Part shown: in pieces, positions 15,623 through 23,929 of the stretch | Layout of the letters: every line of letters starts with the position of its first letter | How positions within the stretch are numbered: position 1 is the stretch's first letter | Assembly (NCBI GenBank): GCA_003212695.1 | Contig: QCPC01000010.1 | Span: 1 to 57,716 of the forward strand | DNA length: 57,716 nucleotides | Reading direction: 5' to 3' | Source: Prochlorococcus sp. AG-436-C13 | GTDB taxonomy: Bacteria; Cyanobacteriota; Cyanobacteriia; PCC-6307; Cyanobiaceae | Notes under the pieces: model-generated | Databases searched by the model: none | Told to the model about the DNA's origin: nothing | What the model saw: the letters and a program-made list of their open reading frames with translations, nothing else | Program-made: the position numbers and the translations under genes

Positions 15623-16024
15623 CTATTCATTATATTCTTTCTCCTCTGCTCTATTAGTTGGTTCACATCTTGGGGTATCAGGTTTTTTATTAATTCTCTT
15701 AATTTTAGATATATCTAAATCAGCTATCTCCAGTCCGTAGAGATTAGCTATTTTTGTCATAGCTAGACCTTCTGCTCCTGCCCAGGATTCCGCTAAAACA
15801 GCCCAAGTTTTCTGGCTAAATTCAACTCCTAAGTTTTCATTGTTCTTCCTTTTATCGTCCATCTCTATGACTTTTTTTAACCCCTGGGGACTGAGATGAC
15901 TTTTGATCCTTAAGAAAATAACTTCCAACATTGAGTAGTAGAACTTTTCCATTGCATTGTTGTAAGCCCATTCAGCATCTTTCTGAGCTTTTTTGGCATT
16001 TTCAGTTGTGATTTCTTGGCTCAT
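15623..16024 (-). CDS. Hypothetical protein with a decayed paralogue
   Basis: A 133-residue soluble, mostly helical protein: 'NAMEKFYYSMLEVIFLRIKS', 'QGLKKVIEMDDKRKNNENLG', 'SWAGAEGLAMTKIANLYGLE' and a charged C-terminal tail. I do not recognise the family. A degraded copy of both ends of this gene is present at 29256..29425. The ORF begins 40 bases after the stop... that is, downstream in transcription from no other gene; it stands between repeat copy I and the metalloprotease and may share that gene's transcript. Confidence 0.6.
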   Translation of the reverse strand: MSQEITTENAKKAQKDAEWAYNNAMEKFYYSMLEVIFLRIKSHLSPQGLKKVIEMDDKRKNNENLGVEFSQKTWAVLAESWAGAEGLAMTKIANLYGLEIADLDISKIKRINKKPDTPRCEPTNRAEEKEYNE

Positions 16025-16064
16025 TTGTTCTTTGGTTTAATGGAATCTTTTGCGACAGAAGAAG

Positions 16065-17222
16065 CTAAGGAGATCTATAGCAATCTCTTTGAGATAGGTA
16101 TTGAGCCTGCCCCTTTCTATCTGAATTTATTGATTGCTTCTTAAATTCGTCGCCTTCAATATCAAAGGTGTTGCTTTGACAGTTAATGATCATTTTCTGC
16201 CTTCTGAACCAACCCTCTGGCATGGCTTTCCCCTGAAGAAGCAGTGAATGAGCACAGTCTTCCTTACTGCCTTGTGAACAGTTAAGGACGCCTATGATAC
16301 CTGCAAAAATATTTCCAGTAATTTGCTTCCTCCTTTCGATTTCAAATCTATAAACATCAAAATACAAATTGTCATTATTAATGTTGTAGCTTTTATGAAT
16401 TCTTTTGGAAAAGGTCTCATTAGTATCTTGTAGCCATTCTCCAGCAAAACTACCTATACCCATAGATTCATCATTGAAGCCATTCATAAAAGCCTTAAAC
16501 CTACCCTTTGGGTTGCCATGTTCTGAATGTAAATGGAAATCTCCAACACTAAAAAAGAGATTTGCACCAGTAGTTAATCCTTCCAAAGGCATTAAATTGT
16601 TAGAGATTACATATGCTAGGTACTTGCCAGCTCTCCAATCAGCTTCATTTTCTTCATTATCACGAAACTTTTCTCTACCAATATGTTGATTAACATGATG
16701 TCCAAATTCATGGGATAAAATTGCCAAACTTAGGTAACTCAGGTTAAGACTGGTTCTATCGCTAAAACCCTTAATTAAGGGCCTTACATCAAGAGTAATT
16801 TCATTAGAATCAGGACAATAAATATTGGGGAATTTAGAAACTGGTCCTTTACCACAACCCATAAGATATCCATCGTCTAGGCGTAAGACCGGGATAGGTA
16901 GATTTGAACCTCGCTTTCTCGCGTGCTCAAGCCAGTATGCATACATCAGTTTGAAGTGAAGTCTCAAAAAGTCTTTGTCGGCAATATCACTACTTGGCTC
17001 CCCAAAATTCTGGAGATTAACTATTAACGGTTTATTTGTATCATTAGCAGAAATAGGATTGGTATTTCTTATTGGATAAATCCGAGAATAATAACGGTAG
17101 CAGTTTTTGTAATCATTTCCACTCCTTAATTTGCATTTTCTATGAGCTACTTGGTTTAGCTCTTCAGCACCTAAAGCATCCAAGCTAATTATCAAAGAAA
17201 GGAGTAGCAGCAGATATTTCAT
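16065..17222 (-). CDS. Secreted zinc metalloprotease, HEFGHH type
   Basis: A 385-residue protein. Residues 1-19 are a signal peptide (MKYLLLLLSLIISLDALGA). The zinc motif is 'AILSHEFGHHVNQHIG' (His171, Glu172, His175), and 'ENEADWRAGKYLAYV' with Glu193 is a plausible third ligand. The HE(F/Y)GHH plus E-x-x-A-D-x-x-A-G arrangement resembles the neutral zinc metallopeptidases of the YpfJ type (PF04228), though the rest is divergent. It contains nine or so cysteines, consistent with disulfides outside the cytoplasm. The substrate is unknown. Confidence 0.8.
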   Translation of the reverse strand: MKYLLLLLSLIISLDALGAEELNQVAHRKCKLRSGNDYKNCYRYYSRIYPIRNTNPISANDTNKPLIVNLQNFGEPSSDIADKDFLRLHFKLMYAYWLEHARKRGSNLPIPVLRLDDGYLMGCGKGPVSKFPNIYCPDSNEITLDVRPLIKGFSDRTSLNLSYLSLAILSHEFGHHVNQHIGREKFRDNEENEADWRAGKYLAYVISNNLMPLEGLTTGANLFFSVGDFHLHSEHGNPKGRFKAFMNGFNDESMGIGSFAGEWLQDTNETFSKRIHKSYNINNDNLYFDVYRFEIERRKQITGNIFAGIIGVLNCSQGSKEDCAHSLLLQGKAMPEGWFRRQKMIINCQSNTFDIEGDEFKKQSINSDRKGQAQYLSQRDCYRSP

Positions 17223-17351
17223 TATTCATCTAGTCTATCTGACTAGTCTCTTGATGACTTTTTGCGTGAAAGTGATCTCTTGCTTGCTAGGAATTTCACT
17301 AAAATAGGATTTCAAGAATAGCTGAGATCTATTGATATAACTGTAAGCTTA

Positions 17352-17450
17352 CGTTTCATTTCTCAATATCTAGGTTCTTGTTGTGCAATGGGATCTCAGC
17401 GGAAATTGATGGTTGGACTAAAGTTGGAATAATCCGTTATTCTCTGGGCT
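17352..17450. repeat. Interspersed repeat, copy C
   Basis: 'CGTTTCATTTCTCAATATCT', 'TTGTGCAATGGGATCTCAGC', then a diverged tandem 'GTTGGACTAAAGTTGGAATA' and 'TATTCTCTGGGCTTTAGCTT'. It fills most of the gap before the lipoprotein stop codon. Confidence 0.75.
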
Positions 17451-17458
17451 TTAGCTTA

Positions 17459-17836
17459 TTAATAGCGAAATCGTTTTTTAACTTCCCAGTCTAGATTAAT
17501 GTCTATTAGCCTAAGAGGAGCATCTTTAACTCTTTGAGATTCATTGAAAGTATAAGTCTGACCAGCGATTCTATTCTGAATACTCAATCCTAAAACTTGT
17601 TTGGTTGCTATTTCTTTTGTACACTTTCTTAGTGAAAAGGTGTTTACTGTATCTTTAAAAACCTCATCTATCTGATCTTGGGATTGCGCGTTTTTCTCAA
17701 TAGCTTTAATTACACCAGTATATGAACCTCCCTTTTTTGCCCATGCTGTGCAACTGTAGCTAGCTTCGTAGATTGAAGGATAAGCACAAGAAGCAAGAAT
17801 AGTTGAACCTAAGAAGAGAAAGAAAATCTGTTTCAT
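17459..17836 (-). CDS. Putative lipoprotein
   Basis: 125 residues with a lipoprotein signal: MKQIFFLFLGSTILASC, with lipobox L-A-S-C and Cys17 as the modified residue. The mature part is a small soluble domain with two further cysteines (SCTAWAKKGG, LRKCTKEI). It would sit on a membrane facing the periplasm. The function is unknown. It lies upstream of the metalloprotease on the same strand, 236 bases away with a repeat between them. Confidence 0.75.
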   Translation of the reverse strand: MKQIFFLFLGSTILASCAYPSIYEASYSCTAWAKKGGSYTGVIKAIEKNAQSQDQIDEVFKDTVNTFSLRKCTKEIATKQVLGLSIQNRIAGQTYTFNESQRVKDAPLRLIDINLDWEVKKRFRY

Positions 17837-17890
17837 TTTTGCATTATAGAAATTATTTTTTAATAACCTATTCTAGATGGCCGTTGAGTA

Positions 17891-17992
17891 TTATTCCAAC
17901 ACTACATCCAGGGTGCGTATGAACTGATTGACTAGATAAACAAACGCTCTAACTGCTTCGTCTTTTGAATTGAAGAATGTGATTGTATTTTG
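17891..17992 (-). pseudogene. Startless coding-like fragment
   Basis: A frame reading 'TITFFNSKDEAVRAFVYLVN' and ending 'FIRTLDVVLE', closed upstream by TGA at 17995..17993 and with no start codon. The composition looks like the C-terminal end of a real protein. It is probably a remnant; the family is not recognised. Confidence 0.3.
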
Positions 17993-18076
17993 TCATTGTC
18001 AAATCCATTTAGAACCTTTGAAAGTAAGTTACATTTTTGAATAACTTACTTATTCATATTTTGTTGTTTTAGATAA

Positions 18077-18101
18077 ATTCACCTATCATTAATAGGTGAA
18101 T
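18077..18101 (+). promoter_or_regulatory. Hairpin covering the autotransporter start
   Basis: Perfect 10-bp inverted repeat ATTCACCTAT/ATAGGTGAAT with a 5-base loop. The start codon GTG (18096) and the purine-rich ATAGG before it lie in the 3' arm, so an RNA hairpin could hide the start; as DNA it could be an operator. Confidence 0.6.
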
Positions 18102-20396
18102 AACAAAGTTTCGCTACTATTTCTTTGCGTCTGCCCAGGGCTTTGTCTCTGCTCACAGCAAACCATGGCAGCAGACTGTACAGATGCATCTGGCACTACT
18201 GTTACTATCTCAACAAGTTGTACAGAGTTAAATTTTTCAGGGGATGTCACTAATTTAACTATTAATTTAGGAGTTACGATTGATAAGGCAGGAAAAGGAG
18301 CAGTATCCATTGGTAATAACACTGTTACTAACTTTACTAATAATGGAACAATTGAAACTACATCATCACATTATGGTTTACGTCATACTGGCTCAGGAGA
18401 AATTACTACACTTATAAACAATGGCTCTATAACTTCAGATGAACGCTACGGTTTAAGCACTGGCAGCTCTTCCAATATAACAACCATTACTAATGCAGGA
18501 ACAATTGCAGCTGGCACGCATACTGGGTTAAGGAACCGTGCTGCCACGATTGAAACCATCACCAATTCAGGAACGATATCTGCAACTCATCATGATGGGT
18601 TAAATAATTCCAATAATGGAACAATTGGAACCATCACCAATTCAGGAACAATTTCTGCTGGTACTGATAGGGGATTAAGAAACATTAGCTCAACAATTGA
18701 AACTATCACCAATTCAGGAACGATATCTGCAGGTGATGATTATGGCTTGAATAATGATAATGGAACAATTGAAACTATCACCAATTCAGGAACAATTTCT
18801 GCAGTAGATGAATATGGACTTCACAATAATGGAACAATTGGAACCATCACTAATTCAGGAACAATTTCTGCTGGAGATGAAGAAGGGCTTCGGAATACTG
18901 GAACAATTCAAACAATAGTCAATTCAGGCACAATTACTGCCACAAATAGATATGGCTTATACAACTCAGGAACTATAACAACTTTGTCAAACTCAGGAAC
19001 AATCTCAGCAGGGTCTAATTTTGCTATTGCTAATACTGGAAGTATTGGCACATTTACAAACACTGGTTCTCTTACCCATACAGGAGCCACTGCAATCAGC
19101 AATCAGGGTTCGATTGCGATATTCAACAACTCACAGGGCAAGGCGGGTTCAAACCCAGTAACTTTCATCAAATCTCTACCGGTAAATTACAATGTCATTG
19201 TTAACACTACCAATGACTATGGACAGATAGAATTTAGTTCTTTTGCAGGGGAAACCAATACATTATTAAATTTTGGCATCCATTCAAGTTCAACTTTAAC
19301 AGCAAGCACAACCTATAGTTCAGTCATTATTGGCTTAAGCAGCAGTGAAATAGCAAGTGGCACTTCCGGAACTATTGTTTCTGGCTCTTCACGACTAAAC
19401 TGGACACTCTCAAATAGTGCTGGTAGTGTTTGGGATTTAGTAGTTGCTGCCAATCAAGATATAACGGCTGATACTAATACCTCGGTCACTACTAGTGTTA
19501 AGCCAAATGTCGTTCTTGGCATTAACAATCTAACTTCAGTGACAGAGGTGAATTTTGCCAATATGAACACCTACGACTGTGACTTCTTTGGTGAAAATAA
19601 TATATGTTTCTCTTTAGGCGAAAGATATACCTCTATTAACACTCCTAAAACAGACGTTAATAGTTCGGTAATGGTCACTGGCTACAAGCTTTCGGATACT
19701 CTTAGAGTTGCAGGCTTTTATCATAGCAACTTATCTCATAAAACACCGATAGGATTTAGTCTTTCAGACAAGACACCGCTCACTGGCGGGCTGCTTGTAT
19801 GGAATCAAAATCCAAATCATTTAGGTTATCAATTAAAGTTAGCAAATGCACAGCAACAAAAATACGCTACGTTCACACGTGAGATAGTAGGCAATTCAGA
19901 GGAAGGTAAGGGGCAGACAGTAATAGGAGCAAAGAGCTATGTCGCGGAACTCCAGTATGGCTATCAAATCAGTGATAATACTGTTTTACGCCCTTACTTA
20001 GCTGCTCGCTCGGCAGTAATCAAGCAAGACGCTTATACAGAGACAGGTAATAGTTCACCGCTGAGCTTTAATCAAATTCAAGACAAGTCAACGACAGTTT
20101 TACTGGGATTTAAGTTCAATAGCAATCGGAATAAAAAGCTATCATTAAAGGGTAGTGGTGGAATCGAGCATGACATCAAGCACTCGGTTGACAAGCTAGA
20201 ACCTACTGGTATATCAGCACTGACTACAGTCAGTTTAGCTGATAGCTTTAAGAAAACTAGACCCGTTGTTTCATTAGGCTTTGATTATGCATTAAAACCG
20301 AATCATAGACTCTCAGGTATTCTCCAATATCAAGAGCTGCCTTACCAGTCAAAAACAGAGACTAATGCCTATCTGAATTACACAATTGCTTTGTAA
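18096..20396 (+). CDS. Autotransporter-type surface adhesin
   Basis: A 766-residue protein. A 25-residue signal peptide (ending QQTMA) is followed by about fifteen short beta-helix repeats, roughly residues 55-330, with the pattern 'TITNSGTISAGxxxGLxN'. After a non-repetitive stretch rich in Ser/Thr (330-470), the C-terminal 270 residues look like an autotransporter beta-barrel ('GYKLSDTLRVAGFYHSNL', 'AELQYGYQISDNTVLRPYLA', 'FDYALKPNHRLSGILQYQEL'). The passenger would be displayed on the outer membrane. The start is GTG 18096, inside a hairpin. Its repeats and its family are unusual among the small genes here, suggesting acquisition (inference). Confidence 0.85.
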   Translation: MNNKVSLLFLCVCPGLCLCSQQTMAADCTDASGTTVTISTSCTELNFSGDVTNLTINLGVTIDKAGKGAVSIGNNTVTNFTNNGTIETTSSHYGLRHTGSGEITTLINNGSITSDERYGLSTGSSSNITTITNAGTIAAGTHTGLRNRAATIETITNSGTISATHHDGLNNSNNGTIGTITNSGTISAGTDRGLRNISSTIETITNSGTISAGDDYGLNNDNGTIETITNSGTISAVDEYGLHNNGTIGTITNSGTISAGDEEGLRNTGTIQTIVNSGTITATNRYGLYNSGTITTLSNSGTISAGSNFAIANTGSIGTFTNTGSLTHTGATAISNQGSIAIFNNSQGKAGSNPVTFIKSLPVNYNVIVNTTNDYGQIEFSSFAGETNTLLNFGIHSSSTLTASTTYSSVIIGLSSSEIASGTSGTIVSGSSRLNWTLSNSAGSVWDLVVAANQDITADTNTSVTTSVKPNVVLGINNLTSVTEVNFANMNTYDCDFFGENNICFSLGERYTSINTPKTDVNSSVMVTGYKLSDTLRVAGFYHSNLSHKTPIGFSLSDKTPLTGGLLVWNQNPNHLGYQLKLANAQQQKYATFTREIVGNSEEGKGQTVIGAKSYVAELQYGYQISDNTVLRPYLAARSAVIKQDAYTETGNSSPLSFNQIQDKSTTVLLGFKFNSNRNKKLSLKGSGGIEHDIKHSVDKLEPTGISALTTVSLADSFKKTRPVVSLGFDYALKPNHRLSGILQYQELPYQSKTETNAYLNYTIAL

Positions 20397-20407
20397 TCCC
20401 TCGCATA

Positions 20408-20773
20408 TTAAACAAAAACAAAAGGGCTCTTCTCAATGAATATATAACTTCTTTTCTCTGGCGATAGATATTGCTGATAATAAAAGACCATTCCACTGGT
20501 AAGAGCTATTGCAATCAGTATCCAAGCTATTAATAACTTTCTCTTCTTAGAAATTTTAGGCTTCATTTCCCTTGGCTTGAACTGTATCTCAGGGAAACAG
20601 CTAATGATTTGAATTAAGTCCCAAACTTCATCGGTGTCATAAGAAGACAAGGGTTTAACTCCACTGCCTTCAACTAATCCTTGGGCCTTCATTTTTTGCC
20701 TTAGCAAAGCCTTCCTTTGATAGCTGGACATTGCTTGAAAGCGTTTTATTCGTTCTTTAGGCTTTTCAGTCAT
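20408..20773 (-). CDS. Hypothetical protein with one membrane helix
   Basis: 121 residues: a basic N-terminal region (MTEKPKERIKRFQAMSSYQR...), a segment 'YDTDEVWDLIQIISCFPEIQ', then one hydrophobic helix at about 84-100 and a short C-terminal tail. It is convergent with the autotransporter, with only 11 bases between the stops. No family is recognised. Confidence 0.65.
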   Translation of the reverse strand: MTEKPKERIKRFQAMSSYQRKALLRQKMKAQGLVEGSGVKPLSSYDTDEVWDLIQIISCFPEIQFKPREMKPKISKKRKLLIAWILIAIALTSGMVFYYQQYLSPEKRSYIFIEKSPFVFV

Positions 20774-20791
20774 AATTTACAAAATAAAAAA

Positions 20792-20810
20792 GTCGCCTAT
20801 TACAAGCGAC
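20792..20810 (-). terminator. Hairpin terminator on the minus strand
   Basis: Stem GTCGC/GCGAC with a 9-base loop; on the minus strand it is followed directly by a run of six T. It lies just upstream of the 121-residue gene and would end transcription coming from the right, where a gene fragment remains. Confidence 0.7.
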
Positions 20811-20870
20811 CCTTTTATTGATCAGAAGATCGGCTGTCAACCAAGACTATTCTAATAGATTAGAGGCAAG

Positions 20871-20946
20871 AAATAATCTTGATGGCATGCCATTTCGGCA
20901 AAAAGAGATGGTTTGAACAAAGTTTGGATAAACCCTTTCTCAAGCA
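20871..20946. repeat. Interspersed repeat, copy K (degenerate)
   Basis: 'GGCATGCCATTTCGGCAAAA' then the tandem 'GTTTGAACAAAGTTTGGATA' and 'CCCTTTCTCAAG'. It abuts the 3' end of the porin-like fragment. Confidence 0.6.
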
Positions 20947-20947
20947 A

Positions 20948-21079
20948 TTAGAAGGTGAAGAATGTTTCAACAACAATTCCTTCGTTGTCGTCTGCACCAT
21001 TAATTTCTTTACTAAAGATACTACTTTGAAGAGCAACGCTGACATTTAAGGGATATTTCCCAGTTTGCCCTTTATAGAT
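20948..21079 (-). pseudogene. Porin-like C-terminal fragment
   Basis: A 43-codon startless frame ending 'NEGIVVETFFTF'. A terminal Phe after alternating hydrophobic residues, preceded by 'GKYPLNVSVALQSSIFSKEI', is typical of the last strands of an outer-membrane beta-barrel such as cyanobacterial porins. It is closed upstream by TGA at 21082..21080. Likely the end of a porin gene whose 5' part was lost. Confidence 0.4.
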
Positions 21080-21117
21080 TCATTGTTTTCACAGCGATTA
21101 GTCAATTTTGTTTTTAC

Positions 21118-21324
21118 TTGGTTGTAAAATTAGATACATCCTCTTTTTCTAATTCTGATAGTTTCTATCCAAATGGAAAACTAAAAAAACAAATGAGTGA
21201 ATTTGCAGTTATCTCTTATTCATCTTTTATAGCGATTTTTGCAATAGTGGTTATCTTTTTCTCATTTGAAGATGATGATGATGAAGGTGGTGGGAAGATG
21301 ATGCCAATACCTCTCAAGAATTAA
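21118..21324 (+). CDS. Small membrane protein with acidic DDDD/KM tail
   Basis: 68 residues from TTG 21118. A hydrophobic helix 'YSSFIAIFAIVVIFFSF' is followed by 'EDDDDEGGGKMMPIPL'. The same layout (one helix, then an Asp run, then G-x-K-M-x-P) is seen in the 58-residue gene at 27377..27553, so these are probably one family. The start could be further downstream. The function is unknown. Confidence 0.6.
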   Translation: MVVKLDTSSFSNSDSFYPNGKLKKQMSEFAVISYSSFIAIFAIVVIFFSFEDDDDEGGGKMMPIPLKN

Positions 21325-21331
21325 AAATTTC

Positions 21332-21964
21332 TTAGTCAATCAGAGCAATCCAGGAGAAAGCTGATCCTATCCCAATCCAGATTCCAGCAGTTAAAAGTCG
21401 TCCCTTAGACCCAAGCCAATTAATGATTCTTTGAGATAGTGCTGTCACAAATAACAGCAAAGCTCCTTGACCAAGTAGAAGACCTGAAAAATATCCTATG
21501 AGTGGTGAAGACTCAGCTCCAACAATTGTGCTTCCAAGCAAGTAGCCGTGTAAAGCAAACATGGGGAAGAGCCATTTTGAGTTCACAAAATTCAGAACAA
21601 TTAACCCTTCTAGTACCAAAGTCAATGAGACAAGTGCTTCTGCCCAGGGAGCTAGCAAATCAGCTAAGGGTAACAACTGTACCAAGGCACTTCCTGCCAA
21701 ACCAATACCCAAAAGAGGAAAAACCCATTTCTTGGTTCTTTTGAGTCCCACAAGGGCTATGCCTAGCATAAAAAGAAGATGATCAGGTCCAAGTAATGGA
21801 TGACCTATACCGCTAAATAGAGCTTGCCAAACTGATAGATCAGAACTATCTCCCATCCCAAAGGGGTGATGAGCCAAGGCAGGATCAGCTAAAAAAAGTG
21901 CGTAAAAAAATAATGTAACTAAAATTGCAAGACAATGATTACGTTCAAAGGAGGTGAACGTCAT
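21332..21964 (-). CDS. hupE: HupE/UreJ family transporter, probable cobalt uptake
   Basis: A 210-residue membrane protein with a signal-like first helix, 'ALAHHPFGMGD', and the family motif 'GIGHPLLGPDHLLFMLGIAL' with a His/Asp-rich metal site, followed by five or six more helices. HupE/UreJ proteins transport Ni or Co. A cobalamin riboswitch lies directly upstream, and in bacteria that placement marks the B12-repressed cobalt version, so cobalt import for B12 synthesis is the most likely role (family knowledge plus inference). Confidence 0.92.
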   Translation of the reverse strand: MTFTSFERNHCLAILVTLFFYALFLADPALAHHPFGMGDSSDLSVWQALFSGIGHPLLGPDHLLFMLGIALVGLKRTKKWVFPLLGIGLAGSALVQLLPLADLLAPWAEALVSLTLVLEGLIVLNFVNSKWLFPMFALHGYLLGSTIVGAESSPLIGYFSGLLLGQGALLLFVTALSQRIINWLGSKGRLLTAGIWIGIGSAFSWIALID

Positions 21965-21992
21965 AGGCCGATCCTCGTCGAATTGTGAAATA

Positions 21993-22112
21993 AGGCGGGT
22001 GTTCTGACTGATATCGATTTATATCGACACTTCACAGTTGCGGGACAGCAGCGGATTCTCACCGCTTTTCCCCATTACCTCCAATGGATGATCTCCATTA
22101 GAACCTCCTAAT
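21993..22112 (-). promoter_or_regulatory. Cobalamin riboswitch
   Basis: On the minus strand the sequence reads 'GGGGAAAAGCGGTGAGAATC', 'CGCTGCTGTCCCGCAACTGT' and, near the 3' end, 'CAGTCAGAACACCCGCC'. These are the B12-box and flanking signatures of the cobalamin aptamer (GTG-x2-AATCC, CTG-x-CCCGCAACTGT, TCAGxAxACCxGCC). It is placed 30 bases before the hupE start, so B12 would lower hupE expression. Confidence 0.95.
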
Positions 22113-22180
22113 CAATTTATTCTGCAATCTGGTGAAAATGATTTTTTGTTAGGAGTCTTATATCTTTTTAAGGTCATAAA

Positions 22181-22264
22181 ATGGCTGGTGTTTTATATGA
22201 TTTAGTTGTAAAAGGGGTTGGAAGGAAAGTAGTCCAAGAATTAATATGGATTCTTAAATCATAA
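22181..22264 (+). CDS. Possible 27-residue peptide
   Basis: ATG 22181, MAGVLYDLVVKGVGRKVVQE..., an amphipathic helix with no recognised family. It could be chance. The rest of 22113..22602 holds no gene; 22405..22500 is a diverged copy of the interspersed repeat. Confidence 0.3.
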   Translation: MAGVLYDLVVKGVGRKVVQELIWILKS

Positions 22265-22404
22265 TGATAAGGCTTAGATTGCTATTATTAGATATCAAGA
22301 ATTACGAAGAACCATAGGTATGAATATAGACTCACCTTTTTTGTAGCTATTGGGGAAAAACCTTCATAGCTCTTGATTCTAATTAGTTGCTTTGGTTTAA
22401 CGCT

Positions 22405-22500
22405 ACTCTTCATTAACTAATTTAGAAGGTTAGTTATAGTTATGGATTTCAGCGAAAAGTAAGACTTGGGTAAAATTTAGCTAACCCTTTGATCTCAGCT
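22405..22500. repeat. Interspersed repeat, copy F (diverged)
   Basis: 'TCTTCATTAACTAATTTAGA', 'ATGGATTTCAGCGAAAAGTA', a weak tandem 'CTTGGGTAAAATTTAGCTAA' and 'TGATCTCAGC'. Confidence 0.55.
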
Positions 22501-22602
22501 TCATCTTTCTTCTGTTATTTCTTATATGAGAACACTGATCTATATGCCAAACAAAATTAAATAGAAAAGCGGCATGATGGGTTGATTAATGCTTTTTGAT
22601 TA

Positions 22603-22827
22603 ATGACTGAAAAGTGCGAAGAGACTTGGCAACCAACAGATGAGCAAGTCGATAAAATAATTCTTCCCGCCATGCAGAGGATTGCCCAGCAATGTGCTGG
22701 TTATATTAATGAACTTCAATGTCCTCCTGAATTTATTTCTGTAATGCTTAGAGATGTTGCAGATGCATTCGAAAACCCAGCTCTCGAAGCTGGAGCCGAA
22801 GGAGATAGCGATTGTTCTTGTTGTTAG
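22603..22827 (+). CDS. Hypothetical protein ending in a Cys cluster
   Basis: A 74-residue helical protein, 'EQVDKIILPAMQRIAQQCAG', with the acidic C-terminus 'EGDSDCSCC'. The terminal Cys cluster could bind metal (inference). It is followed after 2 bases by another small gene; the two surely form an operon. No family is recognised. Confidence 0.7.
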   Translation: MTEKCEETWQPTDEQVDKIILPAMQRIAQQCAGYINELQCPPEFISVMLRDVADAFENPALEAGAEGDSDCSCC

Positions 22828-22829
22828 AA

Positions 22830-23051
22830 ATGTCTTTACGCCATCCTCTTTTTCATAGAACTATCTTGGCTCTTTTAATAGATGTTCAAGAATCAGGGTA
22901 CGAGCCACCAACGCTTGAGAATAGAGAGGCGTTTAAAGATGAGCTGCTACAAGAATTAGAGGAAGGAATAGCTCCTATTATTGAGAGATGTTGTTATCAG
23001 AACCCTTTAGTTAAAAGGAACGAAGATGAATCAAATCTTCCTAAGTGTTGA
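22830..23051 (+). CDS. Hypothetical protein, operon partner
   Basis: 73 residues from ATG 22830 (MSLRHPLFHRTILALLIDVQ), then 'EAFKDELLQELEEGIAPIIE' and a Cys-Cys pair. A helical, acidic protein. An upstream in-frame TTG at 22812 overlaps the previous gene; the ATG, 2 bases after its stop, is preferred. The function is unknown. Confidence 0.7.
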   Translation: MSLRHPLFHRTILALLIDVQESGYEPPTLENREAFKDELLQELEEGIAPIIERCCYQNPLVKRNEDESNLPKC

Positions 23052-23201
23052 TCGCCTTATCCTTAGAAGTTTGCGCGAGGTTTAGTTGAGGGATAGTTTT
23101 TCCTTGTAGATATTGCTTGAATTGGTATCACGAGTTTTTATCGTTAGTCAGTAAAATGTTTTTTTTACGGGAAATGAATAGGTGCTGTCTATAAAGTCTG
23201 T

Positions 23202-23897
23202 TTAAGAAGATATCGGTTTACTCGCATCATTTTTGTGTTTCTTAATAGGAGCTTTTTCTCCTATTAATAATGTTAGATCATCTGGAGGTAAAAAACTTTT
23301 GTCTGCACCATTTTTAAAAGCAAAGCGTAGAAATTCTGCTGCATATTGGATCCGTAGTCTTCTGCTAGCTGAGCCAGGCTCCCCACCATGATGCTCGACA
23401 AGTGTTTTTAAAACTGTGTAACCGTTAGATGCCTTTGGCTGATTAATGAGAATAATTAAGGTGCGATCAATTGTAGTGCGGTAGTTTCGATTCCATACAC
23501 GTGAACTTTTCTTTCCATTACTTGTTTTATGTATTTTGAACTTTCTAGACAGTTTTCCCCAGTCGAGGTCTCGATAGGAATCAGATTTCTTCTTTTGTTT
23601 TAGTAGTTCATATGCTTCGGCTAAACTCTTCTCTTGGGATTTCATTATTATTGAGATATCTTTAGAAACGTGTAATATCCATCCAGCACTTGTTCCTACC
23701 CATGGAACAAAATCCGGATCTCTCTTTGCCTTTGGTCCAAGAATAATGCTGTCTCGTTCACCATTTTTGTATCTAATAGTTAGTTGAACCTTTTGGACAT
23801 GGCCATTCCCTATGCCGCGAACCATCCATCCGTGCCCACATTCTTTTCGAATTTCTTCACGTAGGGATGTAATCCATTTTGCAGATTTGTCGATCAT
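23202..23897 (-). CDS. N-terminal part of a tyrosine recombinase (integrase)
   Basis: 231 residues. The sequence starts 'KWITSLREEIRKECGHGWMV' and has 'VQKVQLTIRYKNGERDSIIL', then a helical segment 'SLAEAYELLKQKKKSD', which are like the arm-binding and SAM-like N-terminal domains of cyanobacterial and cyanophage integrases. The C-terminal half does not show the Arg...His-x-x-Arg...Tyr catalytic residues in order, and the protein is about half the usual length. So it is probably a truncated integrase and a trace of a mobile element. Confidence in the family is moderate. Confidence 0.55.
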   Translation of the reverse strand: MIDKSAKWITSLREEIRKECGHGWMVRGIGNGHVQKVQLTIRYKNGERDSIILGPKAKRDPDFVPWVGTSAGWILHVSKDISIIMKSQEKSLAEAYELLKQKKKSDSYRDLDWGKLSRKFKIHKTSNGKKSSRVWNRNYRTTIDRTLIILINQPKASNGYTVLKTLVEHHGGEPGSASRRLRIQYAAEFLRFAFKNGADKSFLPPDDLTLLIGEKAPIKKHKNDASKPISS

Positions 23898-23929
23898 TAT
23901 TTTTTGCTAGAAGAAAAAGATAAATAGCT

